From Streptomyces olindensis (GTDB taxonomy: Bacteria; Actinomycetota; Actinomycetes; Streptomycetales; Streptomycetaceae): 32,095 nt of DNA. The translations under genes and the position numbers were made by a program. Shown one piece after another: positions 16,670 through 23,801 of this stretch. Positions within the stretch are counted from its first letter, which is position 1, and each line of letters begins with the position of its first letter. The stretch lies in NCBI GenBank assembly GCA_000696115.1, contig JJOH01000009.1:189081-221175 (forward strand). Direction: 5' to 3'. Below the pieces are notes generated by a model. The model was not told the DNA's origin, searched no databases, and saw only the letters and a program-made list of their open reading frames with translations.

Positions 16670-17578
16670 GTGCGCGACCCTCATCCCCGCACCGGACTGG
16701 GGGAGCCCCGGGGCCCGTCGTTCTTCCCGGGCCGCCCCCGCCCCCGCACCGAGCCGCCCGGACCACCGGCCCCAGCGGCCCCACCGCCCTCCCACGCCAC
16801 GTCCCACCCCCCGTCCACGCCTCAGCCCCAACCTCCGCCCCCGCACCCGACCCGCCGCCCTCTCGCCACCGCCGTCCTGGCCGCCGTCCTCGCGGGCGGC
16901 CTCGCCGGGTACGCCGCCGGGACGCTCGGCGACGAGGACCCCGCTCCCGCCTCCGCACCGGCCGCCCGCGGCCCGGGCGATCTCCAGGCCGTCGCCGCCC
17001 GGGTGCTGCCCAGCGTGGTCTCCGTCCGGACGGACCGGGGGCAGGGCTCCGGGTTCGTCTTCGACGATCGGGGCCGCATCCTCACCAACGCCCATGTGGT
17101 GCAGGGCAGTTCACGCGTGTCCGTGGAGCTCCAGGACGGCCGCCGGCTCAGCGCCGAGGTCATCGGCGACGACCCCGACCACGATGTCGCCGTACTGGAA
17201 CCGGAGACGTCCCGCGGCCTGCGCGCCGCCCGGCTCGCCACCGGCGCCCGCCCGGCCGTCGGCGACCCCGTCCTGGCCATCGGCTCCCCGCTGGGCCTGA
17301 GCGGCACCGTCACCTCGGGCATCGTCAGCGCCCTGGACCGCTCCGTCCGGCTCGGCGAGGGGAGCGGGGGAGGGCCGCGGCGGGCGCTGCAGACCGACGC
17401 CTCGATCAACCCGGGCAACTCCGGCGGGCCCCTGGTCGACGACGAGGGCCGGGTCATCGGCATCAACACGGCCATCGCGACGTTGGACCAGGACAGAGGC
17501 GGTTCCATCGGCATCGGCTTCGCGATCCCCGTGGGCGACGCGGTGGAGTCCGCCCGGACCATCATCGACGGTGGCTGA
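16670..17578 (+). CDS. Membrane-anchored trypsin-like (HtrA/S1C) serine protease without PDZ domain
   Basis: The 302-residue protein has a Pro-rich cytoplasmic N-terminus (about 1-60), one transmembrane helix (about 64-86), and an extracytosolic chymotrypsin-fold protease domain from about 103. The catalytic triad is complete: His142 in TNAHVV, Asp172 in DPDHDVAVLE and Ser251 in NPGNSGGPLV. The protein stops soon after the protease domain (GDAVESARTIIDGG), so the PDZ domain usual in HtrA/DegP is missing. GTG 16670 is preceded by AAGGAGG. It lies between the VWA gene and the two-component pair, as expected for an envelope stress protease under that regulator's control. Confidence 0.92.
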   Translation: MRDPHPRTGLGEPRGPSFFPGRPRPRTEPPGPPAPAAPPPSHATSHPPSTPQPQPPPPHPTRRPLATAVLAAVLAGGLAGYAAGTLGDEDPAPASAPAARGPGDLQAVAARVLPSVVSVRTDRGQGSGFVFDDRGRILTNAHVVQGSSRVSVELQDGRRLSAEVIGDDPDHDVAVLEPETSRGLRAARLATGARPAVGDPVLAIGSPLGLSGTVTSGIVSALDRSVRLGEGSGGGPRRALQTDASINPGNSGGPLVDDEGRVIGINTAIATLDQDRGGSIGIGFAIPVGDAVESARTIIDGG

Positions 17579-17592
17579 AGGGGGCCGCGCCC

Positions 17593-18261
17593 ATGCGACT
17601 GCTGGTCGTCGAGGACGAGGAGGACCTCGTCGTCGCCCTGAAGGTGGGCCTGATCAGGGCCGGCTACGCGGTCGACGTCGCCCCGGACGTCGACACCGCG
17701 ACCGAGAAGCTCGCCGTGAACGACTACGACCTGGTCCTGCTGGACCTCAACCTGCCCGACGGCGACGGCTTCTCGGTCTGCCGCGCCATACGCGCCACCC
17801 CCGGCGGCCCCCGCATCCTGATGCTCACCGCCCGCGACCGCCTCGCCGACCGGGTCCGCGGCCTCGACGAGGGCGCCGACGACTACCTCGTGAAACCCTT
17901 CGCGCTGCCCGAGCTCCTCGCCCGCATCCGCGCCCTGCTGCGCCGGGAGGACGGCGGCACCTCCGTGGTCGAGGTCGGCGAGCTCCGCCTGGACACCGCT
18001 CGCTTCGAGGCGTACCGAGGGGAGCGGCGGCTTCCCCTCACGCCCAAGGAGTTCGGCGTCCTGCACTACCTGATGACCCGCCCCGGACGCGTCGTCCCGG
18101 CCGAGGAACTGCTCGAACACGTCTGGGACGAGCACGCCGACCCGTTCACCAACACCGTCCGCGTCACCGTCGGCTCCCTGCGCCGCAAGGTCACCGGCGA
18201 GGGCGAGCCGCTCATCGAGACGGTGATACGGCAGGGCTACCGCCTCAAGGAGACGCCGTGA
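17593..18261 (+). CDS. OmpR/PhoB-family response regulator
   Basis: The 222-residue regulator has a receiver domain (1-about 115) with the acidic pair at residues 7-8, phospho-acceptor Asp51 in LVLLDLNLPDGDG, Thr79 in MLTARD and Lys101 in LVKPF. A winged-helix DNA-binding domain covers about 130-222, ending HVWDEHADPFTNTVRVTVGSLRRK and TVIRQGYRL. All key residues are present, so it should be functional. The start lies 14 bases after the protease stop, and its stop overlaps the kinase GTG start. Confidence 0.95.
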   Translation: MRLLVVEDEEDLVVALKVGLIRAGYAVDVAPDVDTATEKLAVNDYDLVLLDLNLPDGDGFSVCRAIRATPGGPRILMLTARDRLADRVRGLDEGADDYLVKPFALPELLARIRALLRREDGGTSVVEVGELRLDTARFEAYRGERRLPLTPKEFGVLHYLMTRPGRVVPAEELLEHVWDEHADPFTNTVRVTVGSLRRKVTGEGEPLIETVIRQGYRLKETP

Positions 18262-19487
18262 CGACGATGCTCCGACCGCTGCGGGCCCGGATCCGGCTGC
18301 CCGCCTTCACCCACACCATCCGCTTCCGCCTCACGGTCCTCTACTCCGGCCTGCTCTTCCTGCTCACCGCCCTCGTCCTGGGCGCCACCTACTTCGCAGT
18401 CGAGCGCAGCGGCGAGGCCCGCCCGGTCAGCAAGCAGTTCCGGGCCGAGAAGTACGTCAACGGCGTCTACATGGGCGAGTTCGACGCCGTGAAGCTCCAG
18501 GAGGTCGAGGCGGCCGTCACCTACGAGACCCTCGGCAACCTCCGCAACTTCTCCTTCCTCGTCCTCGGCGCCCTCGCCGTCGCCAGCCCCGTCATCGGCT
18601 GGATCCTCGCCGGCCGCGCCCTGCGCCCCGTCCGCGCCATCTCCCGCACGGCCGCCGACATCCAGGTCACCGACCTCTCCCAGCGCATCCGCCTCACCGG
18701 CCCCCGGGACGAACTGCGTGACCTCGCCGACACCGTCGACTCCATGCTCGACCGCCTGGACGAGGCCTTCCGCGCCCAACGCCAGCTCATCGACGACGCC
18801 TCCCACGAGCTGCGCAGCCCCCTGGCGATCATCCGCGCCAACGTCGACGCCGTCCTCACGGCGGAGGACTCGGACGAGGAGGACCGCCGCATCGCCGCCC
18901 GCAGCGTCGACCGGGCCACCACCCGCATGACCCGCCTGGTCGAGGACCTCCTCGCCACGGCCCGGCGCAGCGCCCCCGCCCTGGCCGACGCGGACGTCGA
19001 CCTGGCCTCGGCAGCCGCCGAGGCCTGCGAGGAGTTCGCGCCCCTGGCCGCCGAACGGGGCCTGGCCCTGCACCGCAGCCTCACCACCGGCCTCACGGTC
19101 ATCGGCGACCACGACGCCCTGCGCAGGGCGGTCGGCAACCTGCTGTCGAACGCGGTACGGCTGGCCCCACCCGGCTCCCGCATCACGGTCGCGGCGGGGC
19201 GGGAGGGCTCCTGGCTCTGGACGGCCGTACGGGACGAGGGCCCGGGCATCGGCGACGACGACCGCGCGCGGGTCTTCGACCGCTTCTGGCGGGCCGAGGG
19301 CAACAGCAGAGGCCGAGACCGTCACGCCGGTCTCGGCCTCGCGATCGTCCGCCAGATCGTGGAGTCCCACGGTGGCCAGGTGCGCCTGTTCTCCAAGGTG
19401 GGGGAGGGCTCGACGTTCGTGCTGTGGCTCCCGGCCCGGGGAACCGGCCGGACCAACGGAGACCCGCCCGAGGACGCGCCCCTCTAG
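18258..19487 (+). CDS. Sensor histidine kinase (HAMP, HisKA, HATPase)
   Basis: The 409-residue membrane kinase has transmembrane helices at about 26-48 and 98-118 enclosing a short extracytosolic loop of about 49 residues, then HAMP (about 119-172), the dimerisation domain with phospho-accepting His183 in DDASHELRSPLAII, and the ATPase domain with N box NLLSNAVRLA, DEGPGIG, FDRFWRAEGN and GLGLAIVRQIVESHGG. GTG 18258 overlaps the regulator stop as GTGA and follows AAGGAG. The small sensing loop suggests a membrane-proximal or protein partner signal rather than a large ligand. It ends the seven-gene operon, only nine bases from the convergent acyltransferase gene. Confidence 0.95.
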   Translation: MTTMLRPLRARIRLPAFTHTIRFRLTVLYSGLLFLLTALVLGATYFAVERSGEARPVSKQFRAEKYVNGVYMGEFDAVKLQEVEAAVTYETLGNLRNFSFLVLGALAVASPVIGWILAGRALRPVRAISRTAADIQVTDLSQRIRLTGPRDELRDLADTVDSMLDRLDEAFRAQRQLIDDASHELRSPLAIIRANVDAVLTAEDSDEEDRRIAARSVDRATTRMTRLVEDLLATARRSAPALADADVDLASAAAEACEEFAPLAAERGLALHRSLTTGLTVIGDHDALRRAVGNLLSNAVRLAPPGSRITVAAGREGSWLWTAVRDEGPGIGDDDRARVFDRFWRAEGNSRGRDRHAGLGLAIVRQIVESHGGQVRLFSKVGEGSTFVLWLPARGTGRTNGDPPEDAPL

Positions 19488-19496
19488 CGCGGAAAC

Positions 19497-20171
19497 CTAC
19501 GCCGCTTCCTTCGCCTTGCTCGCGTACATGTCCACGTACTCCTGCCCGGACAGCCGCATGACCTCGGCCATCACCGAGTCCGTCACGGCCCGCAGCACAT
19601 AGCGGTCGCGGTCCATCCCCTCGTACCGGGAGAACTCCATGGCCTCGCCGAACCGCACGGTGACCTTGCCCGGGCGGGGCAGACCCGCGCCGCCCGGCTG
19701 GAGCTTGTCCGTTCCGATCATGGCGAACGGCACCACCGGCGCACCCGTCATCAGCGTCAGCCGGGCGATACCCGTCCGGCCCCGGTACAGCCGCCCGTCG
19801 GGCGACCGCGTCCCCTCCGGGTAGATCCCGAACACGCGGCCCTCCTCCAGCACCCGCCGCCCGGTCATCAGCGCGGCGACACCGCCCCGGCCGCCGTCGC
19901 GGTCCACCGGGATCATGCCGACACCGGTGAAGAACCAGGCCATCAGCCGGCCCTTCAGCCCCTTCCCGGTCACGTACTCGTCCTTGCCGATGAAGAAGAC
20001 CTGCCGGTCGCAGACCAACGGCAGGATCATCGAGTCGATGAACGTCAGGTGGTTCCCGGCCAGGATGACCGGGCCCCGGCCGGGGATGTGCTCCGCACCC
20101 TCCACCTGTGGGCGGAACATCAGGCGCATGATCGGGCCGAGCACTGCCTTGATGAGCGCGAAGCGGGACAA
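19497..20171 (-). CDS. PlsC-type 1-acyl-glycerol-3-phosphate acyltransferase
   Basis: The 224-residue membrane-associated enzyme should transfer an acyl chain to lysophosphatidic acid or a related lysolipid. The acyltransferase motifs are clear: the HX4D motif in AGNHLTFIDS, then FFTGVGMIPVDRDGG, the substrate-binding YPEGTRSPDGR, and GAPVVPFAMIGTD. I place the start at TTG 20171 because GGAGG lies five bases upstream and the family sequence begins with SRFALIKAVLGPIMRL; an in-frame ATG at 20258 would add 29 atypical residues and ignore that ribosome site. It is convergent with the kinase gene with a nine-base gap. Confidence 0.88.
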   Translation of the reverse strand: MSRFALIKAVLGPIMRLMFRPQVEGAEHIPGRGPVILAGNHLTFIDSMILPLVCDRQVFFIGKDEYVTGKGLKGRLMAWFFTGVGMIPVDRDGGRGGVAALMTGRRVLEEGRVFGIYPEGTRSPDGRLYRGRTGIARLTLMTGAPVVPFAMIGTDKLQPGGAGLPRPGKVTVRFGEAMEFSRYEGMDRDRYVLRAVTDSVMAEVMRLSGQEYVDMYASKAKEAA

Positions 20172-20549
20172 CGGACCCTCCGGTGTCAAGGGATGCTGTA
20201 TGAGTCTGTGCAGGTGAGGACGATACTCGCGGGCGCGGGGGTCGCGCACATCGGGCACGGCGACTTCACCGAGGCCTTACGCACTGTTGACGCGTGTTTA
20301 CCTGCGGTGGTGTGTCACCGACGGTGTGTAACACGCCCGCCATGATGTGACGGACATCGCCTCCCCGCACCGGACGCGTTCCCCGAACAGCCCCACCGAA
20401 TCGAACAGGAGTGGACGAACCGTCAGTTCGCCACCCCCTCCCGCCACTACGACATCCCACGTCACCCGCGTGTTCCGCCCGGGGTCTCCCACCCGTCATG
20501 TACGCGCCCCTACGATCGGCGCGCACTGACGACGGCAGGGAGGGCGCTC
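20172..20549. promoter_or_regulatory. 378-bp divergent intergenic region between plsC-like and glpQ-like genes
   Basis: No convincing gene. It should hold the promoters of both flanking genes. A run of TTCACC (20265), TTGACG (20287) and TTTACC (20297) motifs spaced about 10-22 bases resembles PhoP repeat units, and a second, better placed run lies at 20461-20493 ahead of a TACGAT -10 box. A small palindrome CACC-GAC-GGTG lies near 20316-20326. The A+T content is a little higher than in the genes. Confidence 0.5.
20461..20516 (+). promoter_or_regulatory. Candidate PHO-box promoter of the GlpQ-type gene
   Basis: Units with a TC-pyrimidine core recur at 20462 (TCACCC), 20474 (TCCGCC), 20485 (TCTCCC) and 20496 (TCATGT), at 11-12 base spacing, as in the 11-bp direct repeats bound by PhoP in Streptomyces. 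They occupy the -35 region of a TACGAT -10 box at 20511-20516. Transcription would begin near 20523, followed by a GGGAGG ribosome site. The match to the repeat consensus is partial. Confidence 0.45.
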
Positions 20550-21713
20550 ATGGGAACGCAGGAGTCGAACGAGGAAACGAGCCGGACCGGACGGCGGGCC
20601 CTGCTCGGCGCGGCGGTGCTCGGCGCCGGCGGAGCGGTCCTCGGCGTGACCGGCACGGCCAGAGCCGACGCGCCCCGGCACGGTGGTGGTGTGAAGAGCC
20701 TGCCCAAGCCGACGATCGTCGGCCACCGCGGGGCCAGCGGCTACCGGCCGGAGCACACCCTCGGCTCCTACCAGCTGGCCCTCGACATGGGCGCCGACAT
20801 CGTCGAGGCGGGAGACCTCGTGCCGACGAAGGACGGGCACCTGGTCTGCCGCCACGAACCGGAGATCGGCGGCACCACCGACGTGGCCGACCACCCCGAG
20901 TTCGCCGACCGCAAGAAGACCAAGCTGCTCGACGGCGTCTCCACCACCGGCTGGTTCACCGAGGACTTCACGCTCGCCGAGCTGAAGACCCTGCGCGCCA
21001 TCGAGCGCATCCCGGCCAACCGCCCCCACAACACCCTCTACGACGGCCGCTGGGAGATCCCCACCTTCGAAGAGGTCCTGAAGTGGCAGGACGAGCAGAC
21101 CCGCAAGCGCGGCAAGCAGGTGTGGATCTACCCCGAACTCAAGCACCCCACCTACTTCCGCAAGCAGGGCCTCCCGCTGGAGGAGCGCGTCGCCAAGCTG
21201 CTGCGCAAGTACCGCAGGGACCGGCGGACCTCCCCGGTCATCCTCCAGTCCTTCGAGCCGACCAGCATCGAGCGCCTGAACAAGCTCGTGGACAACCCGC
21301 TGGTCGTCCTGCTGTCGTCGGCGGACTCCCGCCCCTGGGACTTCGTCGAGACCGGCGACCCGCGCACGGTCGCGGACCTGATCAAGCCGGCCGGCCTGCG
21401 GGAGATCGCCTCCTACGCGCAGGGCATCGGCCCGACGCTCGACCTGGTCATCCCACGGGACGCCCAGGGCAACCTGACCCGGCCGACCACGCTCGTCTCG
21501 GACGCGCACAAGGTGGGCCTGATCCTGCACCCGTGGACCCTGCGCAACGAGAACCCCTTCCTGCCCGCGAACTTCCGCAAGGGCACGGACGCGGACGCCT
21601 ACGGCGACGTCTTCGGCGCGTACCGGGCGTACTTCGCGACGGGTATCGACGGCGTCTTCACCGACCAGCCCGACACGGGCCTGCTGGCCCGGGAGGCCTT
21701 CCTCGCCGACTGA
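20550..21713 (+). CDS. glpQ1: Tat-exported glycerophosphodiester phosphodiesterase (GlpQ type)
   Basis: The 387-residue secreted enzyme hydrolyses glycerophosphodiesters to glycerol-3-phosphate and an alcohol, a phosphate-scavenging step. A twin-arginine signal (TGRRALLGAAVLGAGGAVLG, cleavage near ARADA at about 37-41) precedes the GDPD barrel. Catalytic residues are visible: HRGASGYRPEHT with His59, Arg60 and Glu68, then EAGDLVPTKDG with metal ligands Glu86 and Asp89, and His102. Extra segments and the C-terminal GVFTDQPDTGLLAREAFL match the longer periplasmic GlpQ class. GGGAGG precedes the ATG. The symbol rests on remembered synteny with S. coelicolor glpQ1 next to a sigma-like gene. Confidence 0.93.
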   Translation: MGTQESNEETSRTGRRALLGAAVLGAGGAVLGVTGTARADAPRHGGGVKSLPKPTIVGHRGASGYRPEHTLGSYQLALDMGADIVEAGDLVPTKDGHLVCRHEPEIGGTTDVADHPEFADRKKTKLLDGVSTTGWFTEDFTLAELKTLRAIERIPANRPHNTLYDGRWEIPTFEEVLKWQDEQTRKRGKQVWIYPELKHPTYFRKQGLPLEERVAKLLRKYRRDRRTSPVILQSFEPTSIERLNKLVDNPLVVLLSSADSRPWDFVETGDPRTVADLIKPAGLREIASYAQGIGPTLDLVIPRDAQGNLTRPTTLVSDAHKVGLILHPWTLRNENPFLPANFRKGTDADAYGDVFGAYRAYFATGIDGVFTDQPDTGLLAREAFLAD

Positions 21714-21739
21714 GCCCCGCCACGACCGAGCGTCAACAC

Positions 21740-21769
21740 GTGAGCTCACACCCTCCGGTCGAGTGAGCT
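21740..21769. promoter_or_regulatory. GTGAGCTCAC palindrome plus repeat half-site
   Basis: A perfect 10-bp palindrome GTGAGCTCAC lies at 21740-21749, and the half-site GTGAGCT recurs at 21763-21769, 23 bases on. It is upstream of the sigma-factor-like gene and could be an operator; no known regulator is assigned. Confidence 0.4.
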
Positions 21770-21772
21770 TCG

Positions 21773-21802
21773 GCCGCCCGGGCAACCCGCAGCCCGGGCG
21801 GC
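21773..21802 (+). terminator. Strong hairpin downstream of the glpQ-like gene
   Basis: GCCGCCCGGG (21773-21782) and CCCGGGCGGC (21793-21802) form a perfect 10-bp GC stem with a 10-base loop, 60 bases after the phosphodiesterase stop. There is no U tract, as is common in Streptomyces. It ends only 15 bases before the ATG of the next gene, so it could also affect that gene's expression. Confidence 0.7.
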
Positions 21803-21817
21803 GGCGTCGCTCCGCAT

Positions 21818-22312
21818 ATGACGCACGACCTGGTCACCTCCCTGCGCCCGCTGCTCACCGCCGAGGCCTCCGCGGAGGCGTATGCCGCCGGAGCCGAGCC
21901 GGGGGACCTGGAGCAGGCGGTCTGGCTCCGCCTGCTGGAGCGTCTCGACGCCGAGGGGCCGCCGCGGGACCCCCAGGAATGGCTCCGCCGGGCCGTCCGC
22001 TCCGAGGCGCGCCGCAGCCGCCGCACAAGCCGACTCGAACGGCCGTACGCCGTCGAACCGGCCGACGACCCGGACCGGGAGCCCGAGCGGCTCGCCCTCG
22101 CCGCCGCCCGCGGCCGTGCCCTGCGCGAGGCCGTGCGCCGCCTTCCCGGCCGCTGTCCCCGGCTCATGGAGGCCCTGCTCTCGCCCGAGGACCTGACCTA
22201 CCGCGAAATCGCAGGGGAGTTGGGTATCTCACAGGGGAGTCTTGGTCCGGAACGTTCCAGATGCCTGGGATGTCTGCGCAGATTGCTCTCACCGGAGGTT
22301 GCGGCCCGCTGA
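21818..22312 (+). CDS. Sigma-70-family (ECF-like) sigma factor or HTH regulator
   Basis: The 164-residue protein has an N-terminal region resembling sigma region 2 (DLEQAVWLRLLERLDAEG, then DPQEWLRRAVRSEARRSRR, about 29-72) and a C-terminal region 4 helix-turn-helix (LTYREIAGELGISQGSLGPERSRCLGCLRRLL, about 126-158). The layout and length match small ECF-type sigma factors, although region 2 is short and could be degenerate. No adjacent anti-sigma gene is evident. No ribosome-binding site precedes the ATG, and a strong hairpin ends 15 bases before it, so the start or promoter arrangement is uncertain. Confidence 0.75.
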   Translation: MTHDLVTSLRPLLTAEASAEAYAAGAEPGDLEQAVWLRLLERLDAEGPPRDPQEWLRRAVRSEARRSRRTSRLERPYAVEPADDPDREPERLALAAARGRALREAVRRLPGRCPRLMEALLSPEDLTYREIAGELGISQGSLGPERSRCLGCLRRLLSPEVAAR

Positions 22313-22369
22313 GGACGGGGATAGGAGTGAGGAACGACAGGTGATCAGATGAGCGGGAGGCGTGCGCAC

Positions 22370-22867
22370 ATGGGCATGAGCGTGACCATCTCTGCGGCGA
22401 CCGAGCAGGACGCCGAGCAGATTTTCAGGCTGCAGTACCTGTGCTTCCAGACGGAGGCGGCGCTGTACGGGAACTACCGCATCGACCCGCTCGTCCAAAC
22501 CCTCGACTCGGTCCGCGAGGAAGTCGCCCGGGACTGCGTCTTCGTGGCCCGGCTCGGCGAGGAGGTCGTCGGCTCGGTCCGCGGCTCGGTCACCGAGGAC
22601 GGCGCGGCCGCGATCGGCAAGCTCTGCGTCCACCCCCGCCTCCAGGGCCACGGCATCGGCGCCCGTCTCCTCCGGGCCGCCGAATCGGCCCTGGCCGACC
22701 AGCACGGCGCGACCCGCTTCCGCCTCCACACGGGCCACCGCAGCGAGGGCAACCTCCGCCTCTACCGCAAGGTCGGCTACGAGACGGTGGGCACGTCCCA
22801 GGGCGCGGACGGCATACCGATGATCGTCCTGGAGAAGCCGGCGGGTACCTACGCGGCGACGGCTTGA
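22370..22867 (+). CDS. GNAT family N-acetyltransferase
   Basis: The 165-residue protein has the GNAT acetyl-CoA-binding motif A, IGKLCVHPRLQGHGIGARLLRAAE at about 81-104, and the later motif LHTGHRSEGNLRLYRKVGYETVG typical of the fold. The acetylated substrate is unknown. ATG 22370 follows GGGAGG with nine bases spacing; in-frame ATGs at 22349 and 22376 are alternatives. It follows the sigma-like gene by 57 bases and may be co-transcribed with it. Confidence 0.88.
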   Translation: MGMSVTISAATEQDAEQIFRLQYLCFQTEAALYGNYRIDPLVQTLDSVREEVARDCVFVARLGEEVVGSVRGSVTEDGAAAIGKLCVHPRLQGHGIGARLLRAAESALADQHGATRFRLHTGHRSEGNLRLYRKVGYETVGTSQGADGIPMIVLEKPAGTYAATA

Positions 22868-22878
22868 TCTTCGCCCTT

Positions 22879-22940
22879 CAGGGGCGCGGGGATGTGTCGA
22901 TGTGCGGCTCCGCCGCGTGGGCGCGAACAACCACGCACGG
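22879..22940 (+). repeat. Streptomyces-type intergenic repeat, copy 3
   Basis: CAGGGGCGCGGGG at 22879-22891 opens an element continuing through GTGCGGCTCCGCCGCG and GCGCGAACAACCACGCACGG. It shares the opening with the copy after argH (10124). The inner GCGGCTCCGCCGC forms a small hairpin. It lies between the convergent acetyltransferase and membrane-protein genes and may help terminate both. Confidence 0.6.
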
Positions 22941-22960
22941 CCCGCGGCCGCCTGGTCACC

Positions 22961-23392
22961 TCAGGCGGCATCCCCGTCCCGCGAACGCGAAGCCCTGAGC
23001 CAGTAAATGGCCGACAAGGGCAGCAGAACCGGGATGAACACATACCCCATCCCGAAGTCCGACCACACGGTCGCGTCCGGAAACGCCGACGGCTCGATCA
23101 ACGTCCACGTCCCCACCGTCAGCACACCCACCAACTCGGCGACACAGCAGCCCAGGGCGATCCTCCGCGCCGTCTCCCCGCCCCGCACCAACGAGTACGT
23201 GATGAACCCGTACACGACACCAGCGACAGCCGACAGCGAGTACGCGAGCGGCGCCCGGTCGAACTCCGTGGCGATCTGATACGCGGAACGCGACACCGCC
23301 CCGACCACCATCACGCCGTACAGCCACACCAGCAGCGTGCCCGGCCCGCTGGTCAGCCGCCGGCGGCCCACCTCAGCCTCCCCAGATGTCAT
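22961..23392 (-). CDS. Small integral membrane protein, unknown function
   Basis: The 143-residue product has about four hydrophobic helices (approximately 17-40, 47-65, 78-97 and 113-131) and a charged C-terminal tail (RASRSRDGDAA). I do not recognise a named family. ATG 23392 lies inside the end of the upstream membrane-protein gene (20-base overlap, different frame), with AGGCTGAGG-like sequence nearby, so the two are translationally coupled and may form a heteromeric membrane complex. An upstream in-frame ATG at 23425 gives an unlikely Cys/Trp-rich start. Confidence 0.8.
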   Translation of the reverse strand: MTSGEAEVGRRRLTSGPGTLLVWLYGVMVVGAVSRSAYQIATEFDRAPLAYSLSAVAGVVYGFITYSLVRGGETARRIALGCCVAELVGVLTVGTWTLIEPSAFPDATVWSDFGMGYVFIPVLLPLSAIYWLRASRSRDGDAA

Positions 23393-23732
23393 AGAGCCGC
23401 ACCTCCAGCACCGCCAGCACCACACCGCCCGCGGCGACCGTCACCGAGCCCCACCGGGTCCGCTCGGCCAGCGACATGAACCCGGCCGCCGGGACACAGG
23501 CGAACGAGCCCAGCAGATACGCCACGAAGATCGTCGTGCCCTGCTCCGGCTCCTCGCCCCGCGCCAGCAGCACGATCCCCACCACCAGCTGGATCAGCGT
23601 CAGCAGCGTGACCACGGCCATCCCGATGAAGTGCCAGTCCTTCGTCGGCTGGTCACGGTAGGCCGCCCAGCCGCACCAGGCGGCGAGCAGCAGCGCGGCG
23701 ACGCCGGTCACCAGCGTCAGGGCATCAAGCAT
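23373..23732 (-). CDS. Small integral membrane protein, partner of the overlapping gene
   Basis: The 119-residue protein has four predicted helices (about 4-24, 33-58, 67-86 and 92-110), with a cytoplasmic loop carrying YRDQPTKDWH. No family recognised. It starts 69 bases from the divergent HAD phosphatase gene and overlaps the next membrane protein by 20 bases. Confidence 0.82.
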   Translation of the reverse strand: MLDALTLVTGVAALLLAAWCGWAAYRDQPTKDWHFIGMAVVTLLTLIQLVVGIVLLARGEEPEQGTTIFVAYLLGSFACVPAAGFMSLAERTRWGSVTVAAGGVVLAVLEVRLYDIWGG

Positions 23733-23801
23733 GCTGCGACCTTATTACGGCCGAAAAGGCCCGATGCCGCCGCCCCTGGCCTGCACCGTAGGGTCGAGAG
23801 C

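Noticed and set aside
20172..20258. 29-codon N-terminal extension of the PlsC-type gene to ATG 20258
   Set aside because: TTG 20171 has GGAGG at ideal spacing and gives the family-like start; the extension looks non-coding.
23337..23801. 155-codon N-terminal extension of the HAD frame
   Set aside because: It is the antisense of the divergent membrane-protein gene; ATG 23802 starts at the conserved HAD strand behind a -10 box.
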